Source: Cytophagales bacterium WSM2-2
GTDB taxonomy: Bacteria; Bacteroidota; Bacteroidia; Cytophagales; Cyclobacteriaceae
Length of the DNA: 64,000 nucleotides
Reading direction: 5' to 3'
NCBI GenBank assembly: GCA_015472025.1
Contig: BNHL01000001.1
Span: forward strand, 3,460,001-3,524,000
The position numbers and the translations under genes are program-made. This document shows positions 24,920 through 32,556 of the stretch, piece after piece; positions within the stretch are counted from its first letter, which is position 1; every line of letters starts with the position of its first letter. Under the pieces are notes generated by a model. The model had not been told where the DNA came from. It made no database searches and saw only the letters and a list, made by a program, of their open reading frames with translations.

Positions 24920-25540
24920 TCAACGCACTTTAATAAGCAACGGTCCATCCCATCCAGTCACTTCGCCTGATTTTACCGAGCGGTGAAAGAACGCATACGT
25001 TTTTCCGCTCTCGAGCCCGGTGACTTCAATAGTGCCGACAGAAGTAGTAGTGAGTGACACCTTGTTATCGAAGTTGATAAGGTCGAGCGTGTATTTCCAC
25101 TCGTGTGATACAGCGCCAGCAGGAGCTGTTAGCACCACGCTGCCATTCTCAGCACCATGGCTTACTGCAAATATGCGTTTATTTTTGCCACCGTTCAGGC
25201 TCTTTACCTGCATGCCAGCCAGATTGATGATGCTCACACGCTTGCTTTCTTCAATCAATGACCCGTTGGCTAGTTTTTCAATCAGGTTGCCCAGGCCATT
25301 GACACTTCGCTCCAGGTGGCCACGCGCTGTTTTAATGTCTCCTATTTTTGCTTCAGACTGTGGCGCTATCATCTTAGATTCCAGTTCCGTGGCATCTGCC
25401 AGGACCAATGCGATCTGGGCTATGATCTCCGGCAAATCAAAAATAGTCTGCCCGGTGATGCATGCGGCAACATAACGCGCAAAGATTAAGAGTTCACTGT
25501 TGCTAAGGCCACTGAGCCCAAGAGCTACAATTGCTTTCAT
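24920..25540 (-). CDS. Fibronectin-III-like protein, unknown function
   Basis: The 206-residue protein has a helical N-terminal half (about 1-95: GLSNSELLIFARYVAACITGQ, then a coiled-coil-like ARGHLERSVNGLGNLIEKLANG) and a beta-rich C-terminal half ending VGTIEVTGLESGKTYAFFHRSV...WDGPLLIKVR, the usual strand F-G end of a fibronectin type III domain. There is no clear signal peptide. Proteins of this size with an N-terminal helical part and one FN3-like domain occur in Bacteroidota; the function is unknown. An inverted repeat, CCGGCA and TGCCGG (25566-25582), lies 26 bases before the start. Confidence 0.65.
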   Translation of the reverse strand: MKAIVALGLSGLSNSELLIFARYVAACITGQTIFDLPEIIAQIALVLADATELESKMIAPQSEAKIGDIKTARGHLERSVNGLGNLIEKLANGSLIEESKRVSIINLAGMQVKSLNGGKNKRIFAVSHGAENGSVVLTAPAGAVSHEWKYTLDLINFDNKVSLTTTSVGTIEVTGLESGKTYAFFHRSVKSGEVTGWDGPLLIKVR

Positions 25541-25678
25541 TGATTTTAAAAATTAAGTTTTAATACCGGCAGTTTTTGCCGGCCATACGCAACACTAGAA
25601 GATTTACGTGTGGAGAATTGGGGTAAATTATTCTATGGAAGAATTTATTTATCCAGTCGCACTGGAGTTAGAATTTTA

Positions 25679-25775
25679 TAACCGCAGAAATGCAATTTAA
25701 CCGCAAAGCTCGCTGAGGTTCGCAGAGTTTAAATACAGAATTTTCTCTGCGCATCTCCGCGCCCTCCGCGGTTAA
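25679..25775. repeat. CTCTGCG-type palindromic dispersed repeat, copy 7
   Basis: It runs from TAACCGCAGAAATGCAATTT through CGCAAAGCTCGCTGAGG and TCTCTGCGCATCTCCGCG to CCGCGGTTAAATGTATTT. With copy 8 it is part of a roughly 187-bp tandem duplication that also includes 21-bp units. Confidence 0.88.
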
Positions 25776-25789
25776 ATGTATTTGTTCGT

Positions 25790-25851
25790 GTGAGATAGTC
25801 TTGAAAAGATTACTCCCGAACTTATACCTATATCTTCAGAACATTAAGGCA
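25790..25851. repeat. Detached units of the 21-bp periodic array
   Basis: GTGAGATAGTCTTGAAAAG is followed by two units with the core spacing of the main array (TCCCGAAC at 25814-25821 and TCTTCAGAAC at 25832-25841). The sequence is cut off by repeat copy 8. The matching lead sequence GTGAAATAGTCTTATAAG recurs at 25977, directly before the main array, so repeat copies and 21-bp units have been duplicated together. Confidence 0.7.
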
Positions 25852-25854
25852 GAA

Positions 25855-25972
25855 ATACAATTTAACCGCAAAGCTCACTGAGGTTCGCAGAGTTTAAATA
25901 CAGAATTTTCTCTGCGCATCTCCGCGCCCTCCGCGGTTAATGCATTTGTCTACTGCGGTTAAATGTATTTGT
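25855..25972. repeat. CTCTGCG-type palindromic dispersed repeat, copy 8
   Basis: It is nearly identical to copy 7, with an extra TCTACTGCGGTTAAATGTAT tail. It sits between the detached 21-bp units and the main 21-bp array. Confidence 0.88.
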
Positions 25973-25997
25973 TCGTGTGAAATAGTCTTATAAGATA

Positions 25998-26312
25998 TAA
26001 GTGCCGGACTTATACATATATCTTCGGAAGATAAAGACTATAAAGCGGAAGGATCACGTGTAAGTCCCGAACATTAAGACTATCCTTCGGGACTAATATA
26101 TATATGTGCCGAAGAGACACGTTTATTAGCCGGATTATAATCTAAACCTTCCGTGATAACAGACTATCCTTCGGAAGTTACACGTCTAAGTTCCGGACAT
26201 ACACATATAATTGCCGGATTATAAGATATAAGCTCGGAATGATAAGCTCTAAGTTCCGAAGGTTGATCTATTAGCCCCGGACAATAATGTATTGTGAAGG
26301 AAGTTAGCTCTA
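25998..26312. repeat. Array of fifteen consecutive degenerate 21-bp units
   Basis: Cutting the sequence every 21 bases from 25998 gives fifteen units that line up without a single insertion or deletion. Typical units begin TAAGT or TATCT, have a CCGGA, CCGAA or TCGGA core at positions 6-11, and end in A/T-rich sequence such as ATACATA, AAAGACT or TACACGT. Cores are centred near 26005, 26026, 26047, 26067, 26088, 26110, 26131, 26152, 26173, 26194, 26215, 26236, 26257 and 26278; the last unit is weak. Stops occur in all frames I read, so it is noncoding. Many units are small palindromes (TAAGTgccggACTTA, TATCTTcggAAGATA). The period equals two helical turns. Confidence 0.85.
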
Positions 26313-26353
26313 ATGACTACAAACAGGGAAAACACTCGAAAGCACGCAGTTCT

Positions 26354-26596
26354 TTATCCTTTCTTGGTAGGAACCAGCAGTTCGCGGATATCAACATCGA
26401 GAATCTGGGCAATTCTCTTTAGGTCTTTAAGATGAGGTTGAGTTTTGTTGTTGCAGATTTTGGTCATGGCCGTAGTGCTGATGCCGAGTTCGTTAGCCAG
26501 CCACCTTTGGGTTTTCTTTTGAAAGAAAAGCACCTCCTTAACCTTATTTATTTCTTCTGAATCTTTCACTCCGGCTAAAGTAAACTGATTTGACAA
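26354..26596 (-). CDS. XRE-family helix-turn-helix regulator
   Basis: The product is up to 80 residues and contains a Cro/CI-type HTH (about 18-75): VKEVLFFQKKTQRWLANELGISTTAMTKICNNKTQPHLKDLKRIAQILDVDIRELL type layout, with TQRWLANELG as helix 2 and STTAMTKICNNKTQP as the recognition region. No ATG exists in frame: TTG at 26596 directly follows a TGA, and GTG at 26569 is the alternative. Small regulators of this type are common in Bacteroidota as stand-alone genes or next to mobile elements. The 21-bp array begins 41 bases past its stop, so it is a natural candidate to bind that array, but this is inference. Confidence 0.85.
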   Translation of the reverse strand: MSNQFTLAGVKDSEEINKVKEVLFFQKKTQRWLANELGISTTAMTKICNNKTQPHLKDLKRIAQILDVDIRELLVPTKKG

Positions 26597-26758
26597 TCAG
26601 CGTTGCATGTTTCTATAAGAAGCAGTTATGTAGATATAATCAGTGCTTATATAAATGTAATAATTAAATAGAACAACCTGTCATATTAGTGTAACCTGAA
26701 GTTACATTTGGATAACTCATAGGCACACGCTTTCAGTGCTTAGCAACGACAAAAACAA

Positions 26759-27022
26759 ATGAGCGACCAGCAAGAAAACTTATCCGTTAAGCGCAGCATT
26801 ACACTGCCTGAGAACAGTAAACTGACAGAAGAAGCTATCAAACACCTCGACCGTATCCTGGTCTTCGCTTCACCAGAAGAGTATCGCGATACATTAATAG
26901 AGATCTACCACTCTTATATAATACACGAACACAGTATGCCGCCTGCCAACTTCGAACAAATGGCAAACCAGATGTATTTTCTTATGGATTTTTTGAAAAG
27001 AGTGGGAAGTGAAGTAAAATAG
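26759..27022 (+). CDS. Small helical protein, unknown function
   Basis: The 87-residue protein is mostly helical (EEAIKHLDRILVFASPEEYRDTLIEIYHSYIIHEHSM and PANFEQMANQMYFLMDFLKRVG) with no signal peptide or membrane segment. The ATG start directly follows a purine stretch (ACGACAAAAACAA). It is divergent from the XRE gene (162 bases apart). The family is not recognised; the divergent pairing hints at joint control. Confidence 0.6.
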   Translation: MSDQQENLSVKRSITLPENSKLTEEAIKHLDRILVFASPEEYRDTLIEIYHSYIIHEHSMPPANFEQMANQMYFLMDFLKRVGSEVK

Positions 27023-27037
27023 ATTAGAAAAGCAGTT

Positions 27038-27961
27038 TTAGTTGTGCTTGTATTGAGAGTAGATTCGTGATTCTAATACCTCTGATTCAGGAATAATTAT
27101 ATTAAAATTTACACGCCTTTCAATACTATCTAAGAGTTTGATCTGCCGTTTTAAGAGTTTGATCTGTGTAGAAATACTGATTGTGTCGTTCAGCTTATGA
27201 GTCTTAATAGAGTCGTATAGACCAGCAATCTTTGCCTTGTGTTTGTTTTGTAAAACATTCGATCTAGTTTGAAAGAAATAATATTTGCGTGTGCTTCCAA
27301 AATATAAGATTGAATCAGAAGTCTTGAAAATGGATGAACTTTTTAGTTTCAGTCGAACATGAGCCAGAGTTTTACCTGCTTTAATTGTTTTGTATTTCTC
27401 AGCGTTCTCTCCAATTCTATAGAATTCAAAAGCAAGTATGAAAGAGAATAAAAAAATGTAAGTATACGCTCGTGTATTTCCAAGAGCGGTTTTGTTTAGC
27501 ACATAGATTACGCCAATTAAAACTATTGGGACAACTATGATGTATGAAAAGAAATCTGGAAGCCGAATATTTCCAAATAATGAAAGTGTGACTATTGTAG
27601 TACTGAAGGTGGCTATTACAAGACTGATATTTTTTGCATGATTGCCCTTAATTACTTTCAGAAGCAATGTCGAAAAAACTACCACTGTCAGAGAAAAGAT
27701 TCCTAGTCCAATGGAAAAAAGTATTATTTCAATTAATAGATTGATGAAGTACAGCAAAACGTCTGTGAATTCGAGATACCTCCATATTTCAATATCAAAC
27801 CTGTTGTAATAATTAACAATATCTACCAGACCTAAGCCTACTGCAATGGCGTATGCTAATGGAAAGAGTTTGATAACTTTCTCCAAATTCGACCAATTTG
27901 AATTAGGAGCCTGATTTTGTTTATTGGCAATGCTTACAGTAAGAATTGATCTTTTTGTCAT
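27038..27961 (-). CDS. Multi-pass membrane protein, unknown function
   Basis: The 307-residue protein has about five hydrophobic segments (around 28-45, 66-100, 108-125, 135-152, 165-182), then a hydrophilic C-terminal domain of about 120 residues with a charged coil (QIKLLKRQIKLLDSIERR). There is no signal peptide; the N-terminus is cytoplasmic-like (MTKRSILTVSIANKQNQ). The region is AT-rich compared with genes upstream of 25 kb. The convergent gene at 26759 ends 15 bases away. A defence role is possible from the neighbours but there is no domain evidence. Confidence 0.6.
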   Translation of the reverse strand: MTKRSILTVSIANKQNQAPNSNWSNLEKVIKLFPLAYAIAVGLGLVDIVNYYNRFDIEIWRYLEFTDVLLYFINLLIEIILFSIGLGIFSLTVVVFSTLLLKVIKGNHAKNISLVIATFSTTIVTLSLFGNIRLPDFFSYIIVVPIVLIGVIYVLNKTALGNTRAYTYIFLFSFILAFEFYRIGENAEKYKTIKAGKTLAHVRLKLKSSSIFKTSDSILYFGSTRKYYFFQTRSNVLQNKHKAKIAGLYDSIKTHKLNDTISISTQIKLLKRQIKLLDSIERRVNFNIIIPESEVLESRIYSQYKHN

Positions 27962-28096
27962 TCTATCTCGCTCAATGTATTTTATTAATATGAAGATAGA
28001 TGAAAACTAGATATACTTTAAATAGAGTCAGGTCACTTAAGATTAATGTTGTTGAAGGAGAGGGCAAATATTCAATTATCGAAGTGAGTAGAAGAG

Positions 28097-28124
28097 AAAA
28101 GCACCACGTTATAGCAGTGCTTTT
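28097..28124. terminator. Hairpin with A/T flanks, terminator-like
   Basis: AAAAGCAC and GTGCTTTT form a perfect 8-bp stem around a 12-base loop. The A and T runs are inside the stem, so it could terminate in either direction; no gene ends close by, which lowers confidence. Confidence 0.5.
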
Positions 28125-28374
28125 CAACAACACTTGGCATAGATGCTATACCACGGGCTTAAAAAAACCTATCAATTAGCCTTAATACTGCATATGCAGC
28201 GGCAACGTCAATAAGTTTCGTGGATCGTTTTATTATCCACGCCCTAATCAATAAGAAAAGACCGTTTGTCTTTCCTCGAACCTTCCTCTTTCTCAAAGTC
28301 TAGAAGGTCCTATGTTTATAATAAAACATGTTATGAAGGTAATTATTTATTAGATAGGAACTGCATTCCTTAGA

Positions 28375-28403
28375 TTTGAAGGCATATGCACAACATAGCT
28401 TTG
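28375..28403 (+). promoter_or_regulatory. Promoter for the Mrr-like nuclease gene
   Basis: TTG at 28375-28377 and the -7 box TAGCTTTG at 28396-28403 are separated by 18 bases, close to the Bacteroidota consensus. The leader to the ATG at 28414 is very short, about 5-10 bases. Confidence 0.6.
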
Positions 28404-28413
28404 TAGATATTAA

Positions 28414-29262
28414 ATGTCTGTTAGCCATGATTTTATGAACGACAATACCGATTACGAAAAATTTACTCAAGAAATTTACCAGACATTAATCAATGTTCAG
28501 GGAATTGACACGATTGATGTCAAACACAACGTCAAACTCGCGGGTAAATCGAAACAAGAACATCAAATAGATGTTTATTGGGAATATGAAATGGCTGGTG
28601 TTAAACACAGAACTGCTATCGAGTGCAAAAATTACAATAGGGAAGTTTCAATAGGAAAAGTAAGAGATTTCTATTCTGTTCTTTCGGACTTGACAAATGT
28701 TAATGGTATCATGGTAACAAAAGTAGGCTACCAGGCGGGAGCGAAAAAATTTGCTGACTTCTATGGTATCAATTTGAAAGAGTTAAGATTTCCCAATGAC
28801 AAGGATTGGAAGGGTAGAATAAAGACCATTGTTTTTCAAATGAAAATGGTTTTACCAAATATTAGGCAGCGAATTCCATTATTTGACAATGAATGGCTAA
28901 AAGAAAATATTAAGTTTCCAGACAGTGGACAAATGACTTACAATTTGCAAGGAATGGCAGACGAGATAAAGATACTTGATGAAAGCGGACAGCCGATCAC
29001 TAACTTTTATGAATTAGATAAAAAAGTCCCTCATAAATTTGATGCAGCGATTGGACTTGAACATACATATTTTTTTGACAATGCTTATTTAGAGGTTACG
29101 CCATTAGGGCGGATAAAAATAAAGGGGATTAAATATATATATGATGTTAACACAGGGGCAGAAGATTTTTCAATCGATGCATTAGAGACGACAAAAGCAA
29201 TACTTAAAGACGCGCTGACGGGTGAAATAAAATTCTTTGATAAGGATGGGAACGTAAAATGA
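28414..29262 (+). CDS. Mrr-like restriction endonuclease (PD-(D/E)xK fold)
   Basis: The 282-residue protein has the Mrr-type nuclease core near the N-terminus: a helix (YEKFTQEIYQTLINVQG), Asp53 in HQIDVYWEY, Glu70-Cys-Lys72 in AIECKNYNR, and a following strand with a Q-like element (GIMVTKVGYQAGAKKFADFY). This DxxxECK layout is that of type IV or solitary Mrr-like enzymes. The C-terminal 150 residues are of unknown type. ATG at 28414 or at 28435 could be the start. It sits at the head of a group of defence-like genes. Confidence 0.8.
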   Translation: MSVSHDFMNDNTDYEKFTQEIYQTLINVQGIDTIDVKHNVKLAGKSKQEHQIDVYWEYEMAGVKHRTAIECKNYNREVSIGKVRDFYSVLSDLTNVNGIMVTKVGYQAGAKKFADFYGINLKELRFPNDKDWKGRIKTIVFQMKMVLPNIRQRIPLFDNEWLKENIKFPDSGQMTYNLQGMADEIKILDESGQPITNFYELDKKVPHKFDAAIGLEHTYFFDNAYLEVTPLGRIKIKGIKYIYDVNTGAEDFSIDALETTKAILKDALTGEIKFFDKDGNVK

Positions 29263-29275
29263 CAGAGTGATTTTG

Positions 29276-30283
29276 TTACTTTTTTTTCTTTTCAGAAATA
29301 TATTTCAAATATGCATTTTTATCGCTAAGCTCTTTGTCTAACAAAAATTTGAAGTCTGTCAGTGGATAATACAAGTAATGCCAATAATCAAATAACTGCT
29401 TACGTTGACTTATATCTGACAGAATTCCTGAACTATCAACATAGTGATGAAACATAACATCGTCTTTAACAGATAATGTGTAATAAAAAACCATAATTTT
29501 TTCATCTAATGATAATTGAGCTTTAAAAATCTTAATGTACAGTTCTCTGTATTCTGTAACTTCGATTTTCTCTATAAACTCAATGATATTACGCACATAT
29601 CTAAAGTAATGATCAAAATTATGTTGATAGCGAGTGAATTGATTTTCAAATCCTCGGATTACTTCACTTAACACACTATCAACTTCAATCGATGGTTTTT
29701 CCTTGGGAATCTTTCTAATGACCTCATTTCCATCATCGTCATATACATCAGTTTTTTCTTTATTGTATTCATGCAATTTGTGCGTGATTGGATTATACAT
29801 TAATTCGCCATGAAGGTGTTCGTAAGTAAAATTCTGTTGAAAGAGTTTTGTTACCTCATGAAAATATTGACGCCCAGCCAATTCCACAGGTTCCGAGTGC
29901 CCAGAGCCCTTTATTATAGTAACAGACCCCTTCATGTCGTTGACGATATCCCGCAGTGTGGAGAGCATGTTGAAAATGGCCGTTTCATTTTTCTGGTCAT
30001 ACAGTGCATCTTGTGTTGCTTTTAATTCGGCCTTTTGAGATTTGTAGGTCATGTAAATTAAGTAGGCGCTGAGACCTGCAAGCAAAGTGCCAACAAGCCC
30101 TCCAATAAGATCCCCGTACTGTCCAAAAATTGCTGGATCAATAACTGCCTTAAGGGACAGTGATCTTTCTAATTTGAATAGGAAAAGTACTGTAAACAGA
30201 ACAGTTAAAACACTTGATAGAGATACAAATGATATCCAAATCCTATTGACGCGCTTTTCCTTTCTCTTTTCTTTATTGTTCAT
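29276..30283 (-). CDS. AbiC-like putative phage abortive infection protein
   Basis: The 335-residue protein has two N-terminal transmembrane helices (about 15-37 and 57-78) and a helical cytoplasmic domain. FENQFTRYQHNFDHYFRYVRNIIEFIE (about 228-254) and LYIKIFKAQLSLDEKIMVFYYTLS (about 262-285) match the putative AbiC family, where phage infection is thought to be sensed and the cell halted. Mechanism is unknown in the family. The gene is convergent with the Mrr-like gene (13 bases between stops), consistent with a packed defence island. Confidence 0.8.
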   Translation of the reverse strand: MNNKEKRKEKRVNRIWISFVSLSSVLTVLFTVLFLFKLERSLSLKAVIDPAIFGQYGDLIGGLVGTLLAGLSAYLIYMTYKSQKAELKATQDALYDQKNETAIFNMLSTLRDIVNDMKGSVTIIKGSGHSEPVELAGRQYFHEVTKLFQQNFTYEHLHGELMYNPITHKLHEYNKEKTDVYDDDGNEVIRKIPKEKPSIEVDSVLSEVIRGFENQFTRYQHNFDHYFRYVRNIIEFIEKIEVTEYRELYIKIFKAQLSLDEKIMVFYYTLSVKDDVMFHHYVDSSGILSDISQRKQLFDYWHYLYYPLTDFKFLLDKELSDKNAYLKYISEKKKK

Positions 30284-30378
30284 CCTAATTGCCGTTACAG
30301 GGGTTTAAGACAGGGAAGTATCCATTTATGCAGTAGTAAGGTAATAAGTAAAAAAAGGTGAAGCGCTTAGTTCCACGG

Positions 30379-30525
30379 TTATATAGTCACAATCTTTGGA
30401 GGAGGTGGCGGGGGAGGAGGAATGATGATTGGATCATCTTCGTTGCGAGGCTTAATAACTTCCTCTGTAAAACTCATGGCCATTATGCCGATCACAAACA
30501 CCAGGACATACTTTAGTTTTTTCAT
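30379..30525 (-). CDS. Small secreted or anchored proline-rich peptide (48 aa)
   Basis: An ATG at 30525 opens 48 codons ending with TAA at 30379-30381. The product is MKKLKYVLVFVIGIMAMSFT (a signal or anchor segment), an acidic stretch EEVIKPRNEDDP, then III and eight consecutive prolines. The polyproline tail is encoded by mixed codons (CCT, CCC, CCG, CCA), so it is selected at the protein level rather than a slipped repeat. No family is recognised. Confidence 0.55.
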   Translation of the reverse strand: MKKLKYVLVFVIGIMAMSFTEEVIKPRNEDDPIIIPPPPPPPPKIVTI

Positions 30526-30675
30526 TTTTTTAAGAATTTGAAGGCTCTTTTAAAATTAGGTCTTTCCAAGTAAAATGATAAGGGAAAATTCCCGCAGTAG
30601 TCTGGGGTTTTCCCGGTTGAACCTCTTTCGCGCAAAATTCCTGAAACTGATGAACCCTGCAAGGCAGAAAAGAAT

Positions 30676-31413
30676 TCAACCCTCTATTTCTTCATCTTCA
30701 ATTCCCAATGCCTTAATTCTCTGCCATACTTTTTGAATAGTTAAGGAAAGGTATTCTTCCGCAAGCGTACAGTAGTTATATATGAATTCAGGTTCGGTGA
30801 TTATAAAATGTGCTGAAGATTCAGTTTGAACATCAAATATTACCCCTGACATTTCCTTTATTTTCCTGTACAATGGAGGTTGCTCTTTCTCTCTCTTACC
30901 CTTATGTTTTTTTATTCTCGACTGGTTATGAACAATTTTATTTCTTATCTCGGAATACCCAAATAGTATTTTCCATTTTTCCTCATCCGAGGAAAGGTCT
31001 ACCCCTACAACTTTGGTCAGAAATATTTTTGATTTTTCGATATACGACTCGCCATCTATTTCATCTGGCGTGATTTTCGATTTATCGATCATTATATCAC
31101 AGATGTCTTTGAGAAAATATTCAAATAGTGAAACAGATGATACAAACCCAGAACTTAGCATTATTCCACCAATTTGATCCCTTGTATTTAATTGGTTTTT
31201 TAACCACCGTCTCATATACGGGACATTTCCTTGCCCGTCAATTTCAGGGCTTTCATTTTCCTTAAAAGTTTTGATTGTCTGTTTTTCCCAGTCATCATAA
31301 AGATCTGAGGTTTGTTTTACAAAAGTTCGTAATGCATGGAACTCAAAGTCGATATAATTTGAAATATTTTCGATGAGGTGGCCCTTTGTTACTTTAAAGA
31401 TAAATTCATTCAT
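30676..31413 (-). CDS. HEPN-domain protein with RX4H motif
   Basis: The 245-residue protein is all-helical. The motif Arg157-Asn-Lys-Ile-Val-His162 (EIRNKIVHNQ) is the RX4-6H signature of HEPN ribonucleases, preceded by helix FEYFLKDICDIMI (97-109) as in MAE_28990/RiboL-PSP-like HEPN proteins. By family knowledge, HEPN proteins cleave RNA and act as toxins or antiviral effectors. It is divergent from the cyclase-like gene at 31527 with 113 bases between. No MNT nucleotidyltransferase antitoxin is adjacent. Confidence 0.75.
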   Translation of the reverse strand: MNEFIFKVTKGHLIENISNYIDFEFHALRTFVKQTSDLYDDWEKQTIKTFKENESPEIDGQGNVPYMRRWLKNQLNTRDQIGGIMLSSGFVSSVSLFEYFLKDICDIMIDKSKITPDEIDGESYIEKSKIFLTKVVGVDLSSDEEKWKILFGYSEIRNKIVHNQSRIKKHKGKREKEQPPLYRKIKEMSGVIFDVQTESSAHFIITEPEFIYNYCTLAEEYLSLTIQKVWQRIKALGIEDEEIEG

Positions 31414-31484
31414 ATCACATTAGTTAAGAAAAATGATGCTCAATGTCAATGGTGATTTTCCCTAATTCATTGCCGAGTGCAGTT

Positions 31485-31492
31485 TAAATTTG
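31485..31492 (+). promoter_or_regulatory. -7 promoter element TAAATTTG of the cyclase-like gene
   Basis: TAAATTTG matches TAnnTTTG exactly and lies 34 bases before the ATG at 31527. A second, weaker candidate overlaps at 31493. This promoter points into the + strand cassette region. Confidence 0.55.
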
Positions 31493-31526
31493 TAGTTTGG
31501 TTCTTGGCTAGCAATGCAAAATTTCT

Positions 31527-32363
31527 ATGAGACAACGAGAACCTCTAAATCTTAAAGAAAATCTCAAAGACAAGTTTGTAGCCTACATTGACGTAATGGG
31601 TTTTAGTAATTTAGTCAATAGGGACAGTGTCGCAGATTTGGAATCTTATTTTATAAGGGTTATTGAAGTATTAGACAAAATTAAAGTTGACAAAGGACAA
31701 ATTGAATCGTTTTTAATTAGTGATGCGATAATTCTAATTGCTCCATCAGGACTAAAAGGACTAAAAGACATCATATTAGCAACCAGGAGAATTCAGAGCG
31801 CACTCTTATGGAAAAAAATCCTTCTAAGGGGAGCTATTTCGTATGGGCAAGTTTTTTATGACAAAAAGGATAACATCATTGTTGGCAAAGGCTTCATAAA
31901 GGCCTATTTGCTGGAGCAAGAGGCCATTTATCCAAGAGTAATAGTTGACCCTTCAATCATAAGGATAATTGCTGACGACAAAGAGGCATTTATTCAATCA
32001 ATTCAAAAAGATTCTGGGGACAAGTATGATGACAGGTTAATTTACACGAAGAGTCAATTCTCGCAAATAGATGATGACTGCATATTCATTGACTATGCTA
32101 ATAAATCAGTGCTCCAATTATCATTGAATGAAAATATCAAGAAGGTTTACGAAACAATAGTCAAAAATCTTTATGGAGAGCAGAAGCTCTACTCAAAATA
32201 CGTTTGGCTTAGAGACTATTTTACGGAATGGTTAAAGCTGACAAAATTCAATATCGAGGTGCGGTATAGAGAGGCATCATTTTTTGATAGGACGGCTTCT
32301 CCAATGCGCGATAAGCATTATAGGATGATTGCAGACTGGCTAAAGAAATTTGAGAGACTATGA
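31527..32363 (+). CDS. Class III nucleotidyl cyclase-like protein, stand-alone
   Basis: The 278-residue protein shows the cyclase homology domain in order: FVAYIDVMGFSNLV (17-30, metal Asp22, cf. FADIVGFTSL), LISDAIILIA (64-72, second metal Asp66), LLRGAISYGQVF (99-110, cf. RIGIHTGxV) and VGKGFIKAYLLEQE (119-132, cf. GxxVNxAxRLE). Both metal aspartates are retained. The second half (about 170-278) is of unknown type. Proteins like this are usually annotated hypothetical. Its place in a defence island raises the idea of a Pycsar-like signalling enzyme, but no partner effector is adjacent. Transcribed from its own promoter. Confidence 0.65.
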   Translation: MRQREPLNLKENLKDKFVAYIDVMGFSNLVNRDSVADLESYFIRVIEVLDKIKVDKGQIESFLISDAIILIAPSGLKGLKDIILATRRIQSALLWKKILLRGAISYGQVFYDKKDNIIVGKGFIKAYLLEQEAIYPRVIVDPSIIRIIADDKEAFIQSIQKDSGDKYDDRLIYTKSQFSQIDDDCIFIDYANKSVLQLSLNENIKKVYETIVKNLYGEQKLYSKYVWLRDYFTEWLKLTKFNIEVRYREASFFDRTASPMRDKHYRMIADWLKKFERL

Positions 32364-32365
32364 GC

Positions 32366-32512
32366 TTGGATATTTAGCAATGAATGGGTAGCATTTGAAT
32401 TATGAATATGGAAAGAACTAAATCAAATAAGGAACTAAGTATTTCATGCTGTTGTGATGCTCATGCTCGAAAATATGCGCAATGGAGTCGCGCCTGTACT
32501 AATGTTGGTAGC
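32366..32512 (+). repeat. Orphan gene tail plus GCGC hairpin element, copy a
   Basis: Starting just after the cyclase stop, it holds TTGGATATTTAGCAATGAATG and GAATTATGAATATGGAAAG, then TATTTCATGCTGTTGTGATG and a degenerate hairpin ATGCGCAAtggagtCGCGC, ending CTGTACTAATGTTGGTAGC. Similar blocks lie at 33590, 34775, 36006, 38141 and 49430. Confidence 0.7.
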
Positions 32513-32556
32513 AATGCTTATTGGGCAGTTAGGACTAACTCTATGAATGAATAGAC

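Larger units (their letters stand above)
27962..28413. other. Intergenic region of 452 bp
   Basis: I see no gene. It contains the hairpin terminator at 28097-28124, a second inverted repeat CGTGGAT/ATCCACG around 28218-28242, and a promoter before 28414. Composition is AT-rich, marking the left side of the accessory region. Confidence 0.5.

Noticed and set aside
25998..26312. CRISPR array
   Set aside because: The period is only 21 bases, there is no conserved repeat with unique spacers, and no cas gene is nearby. The units vary everywhere except in the core and in spacing.
28097..28124. Ribosomal or small RNA gene at this hairpin
   Set aside because: A single 8-base stem does not support an RNA gene, and there is no promoter with good spacing.
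27962..28413. tRNA gene or prophage attachment site at the left edge of the island
   Set aside because: I looked for cloverleaf arms and a TTCGA loop motif and found none; no direct repeat at 59.7 kb matches this stretch.
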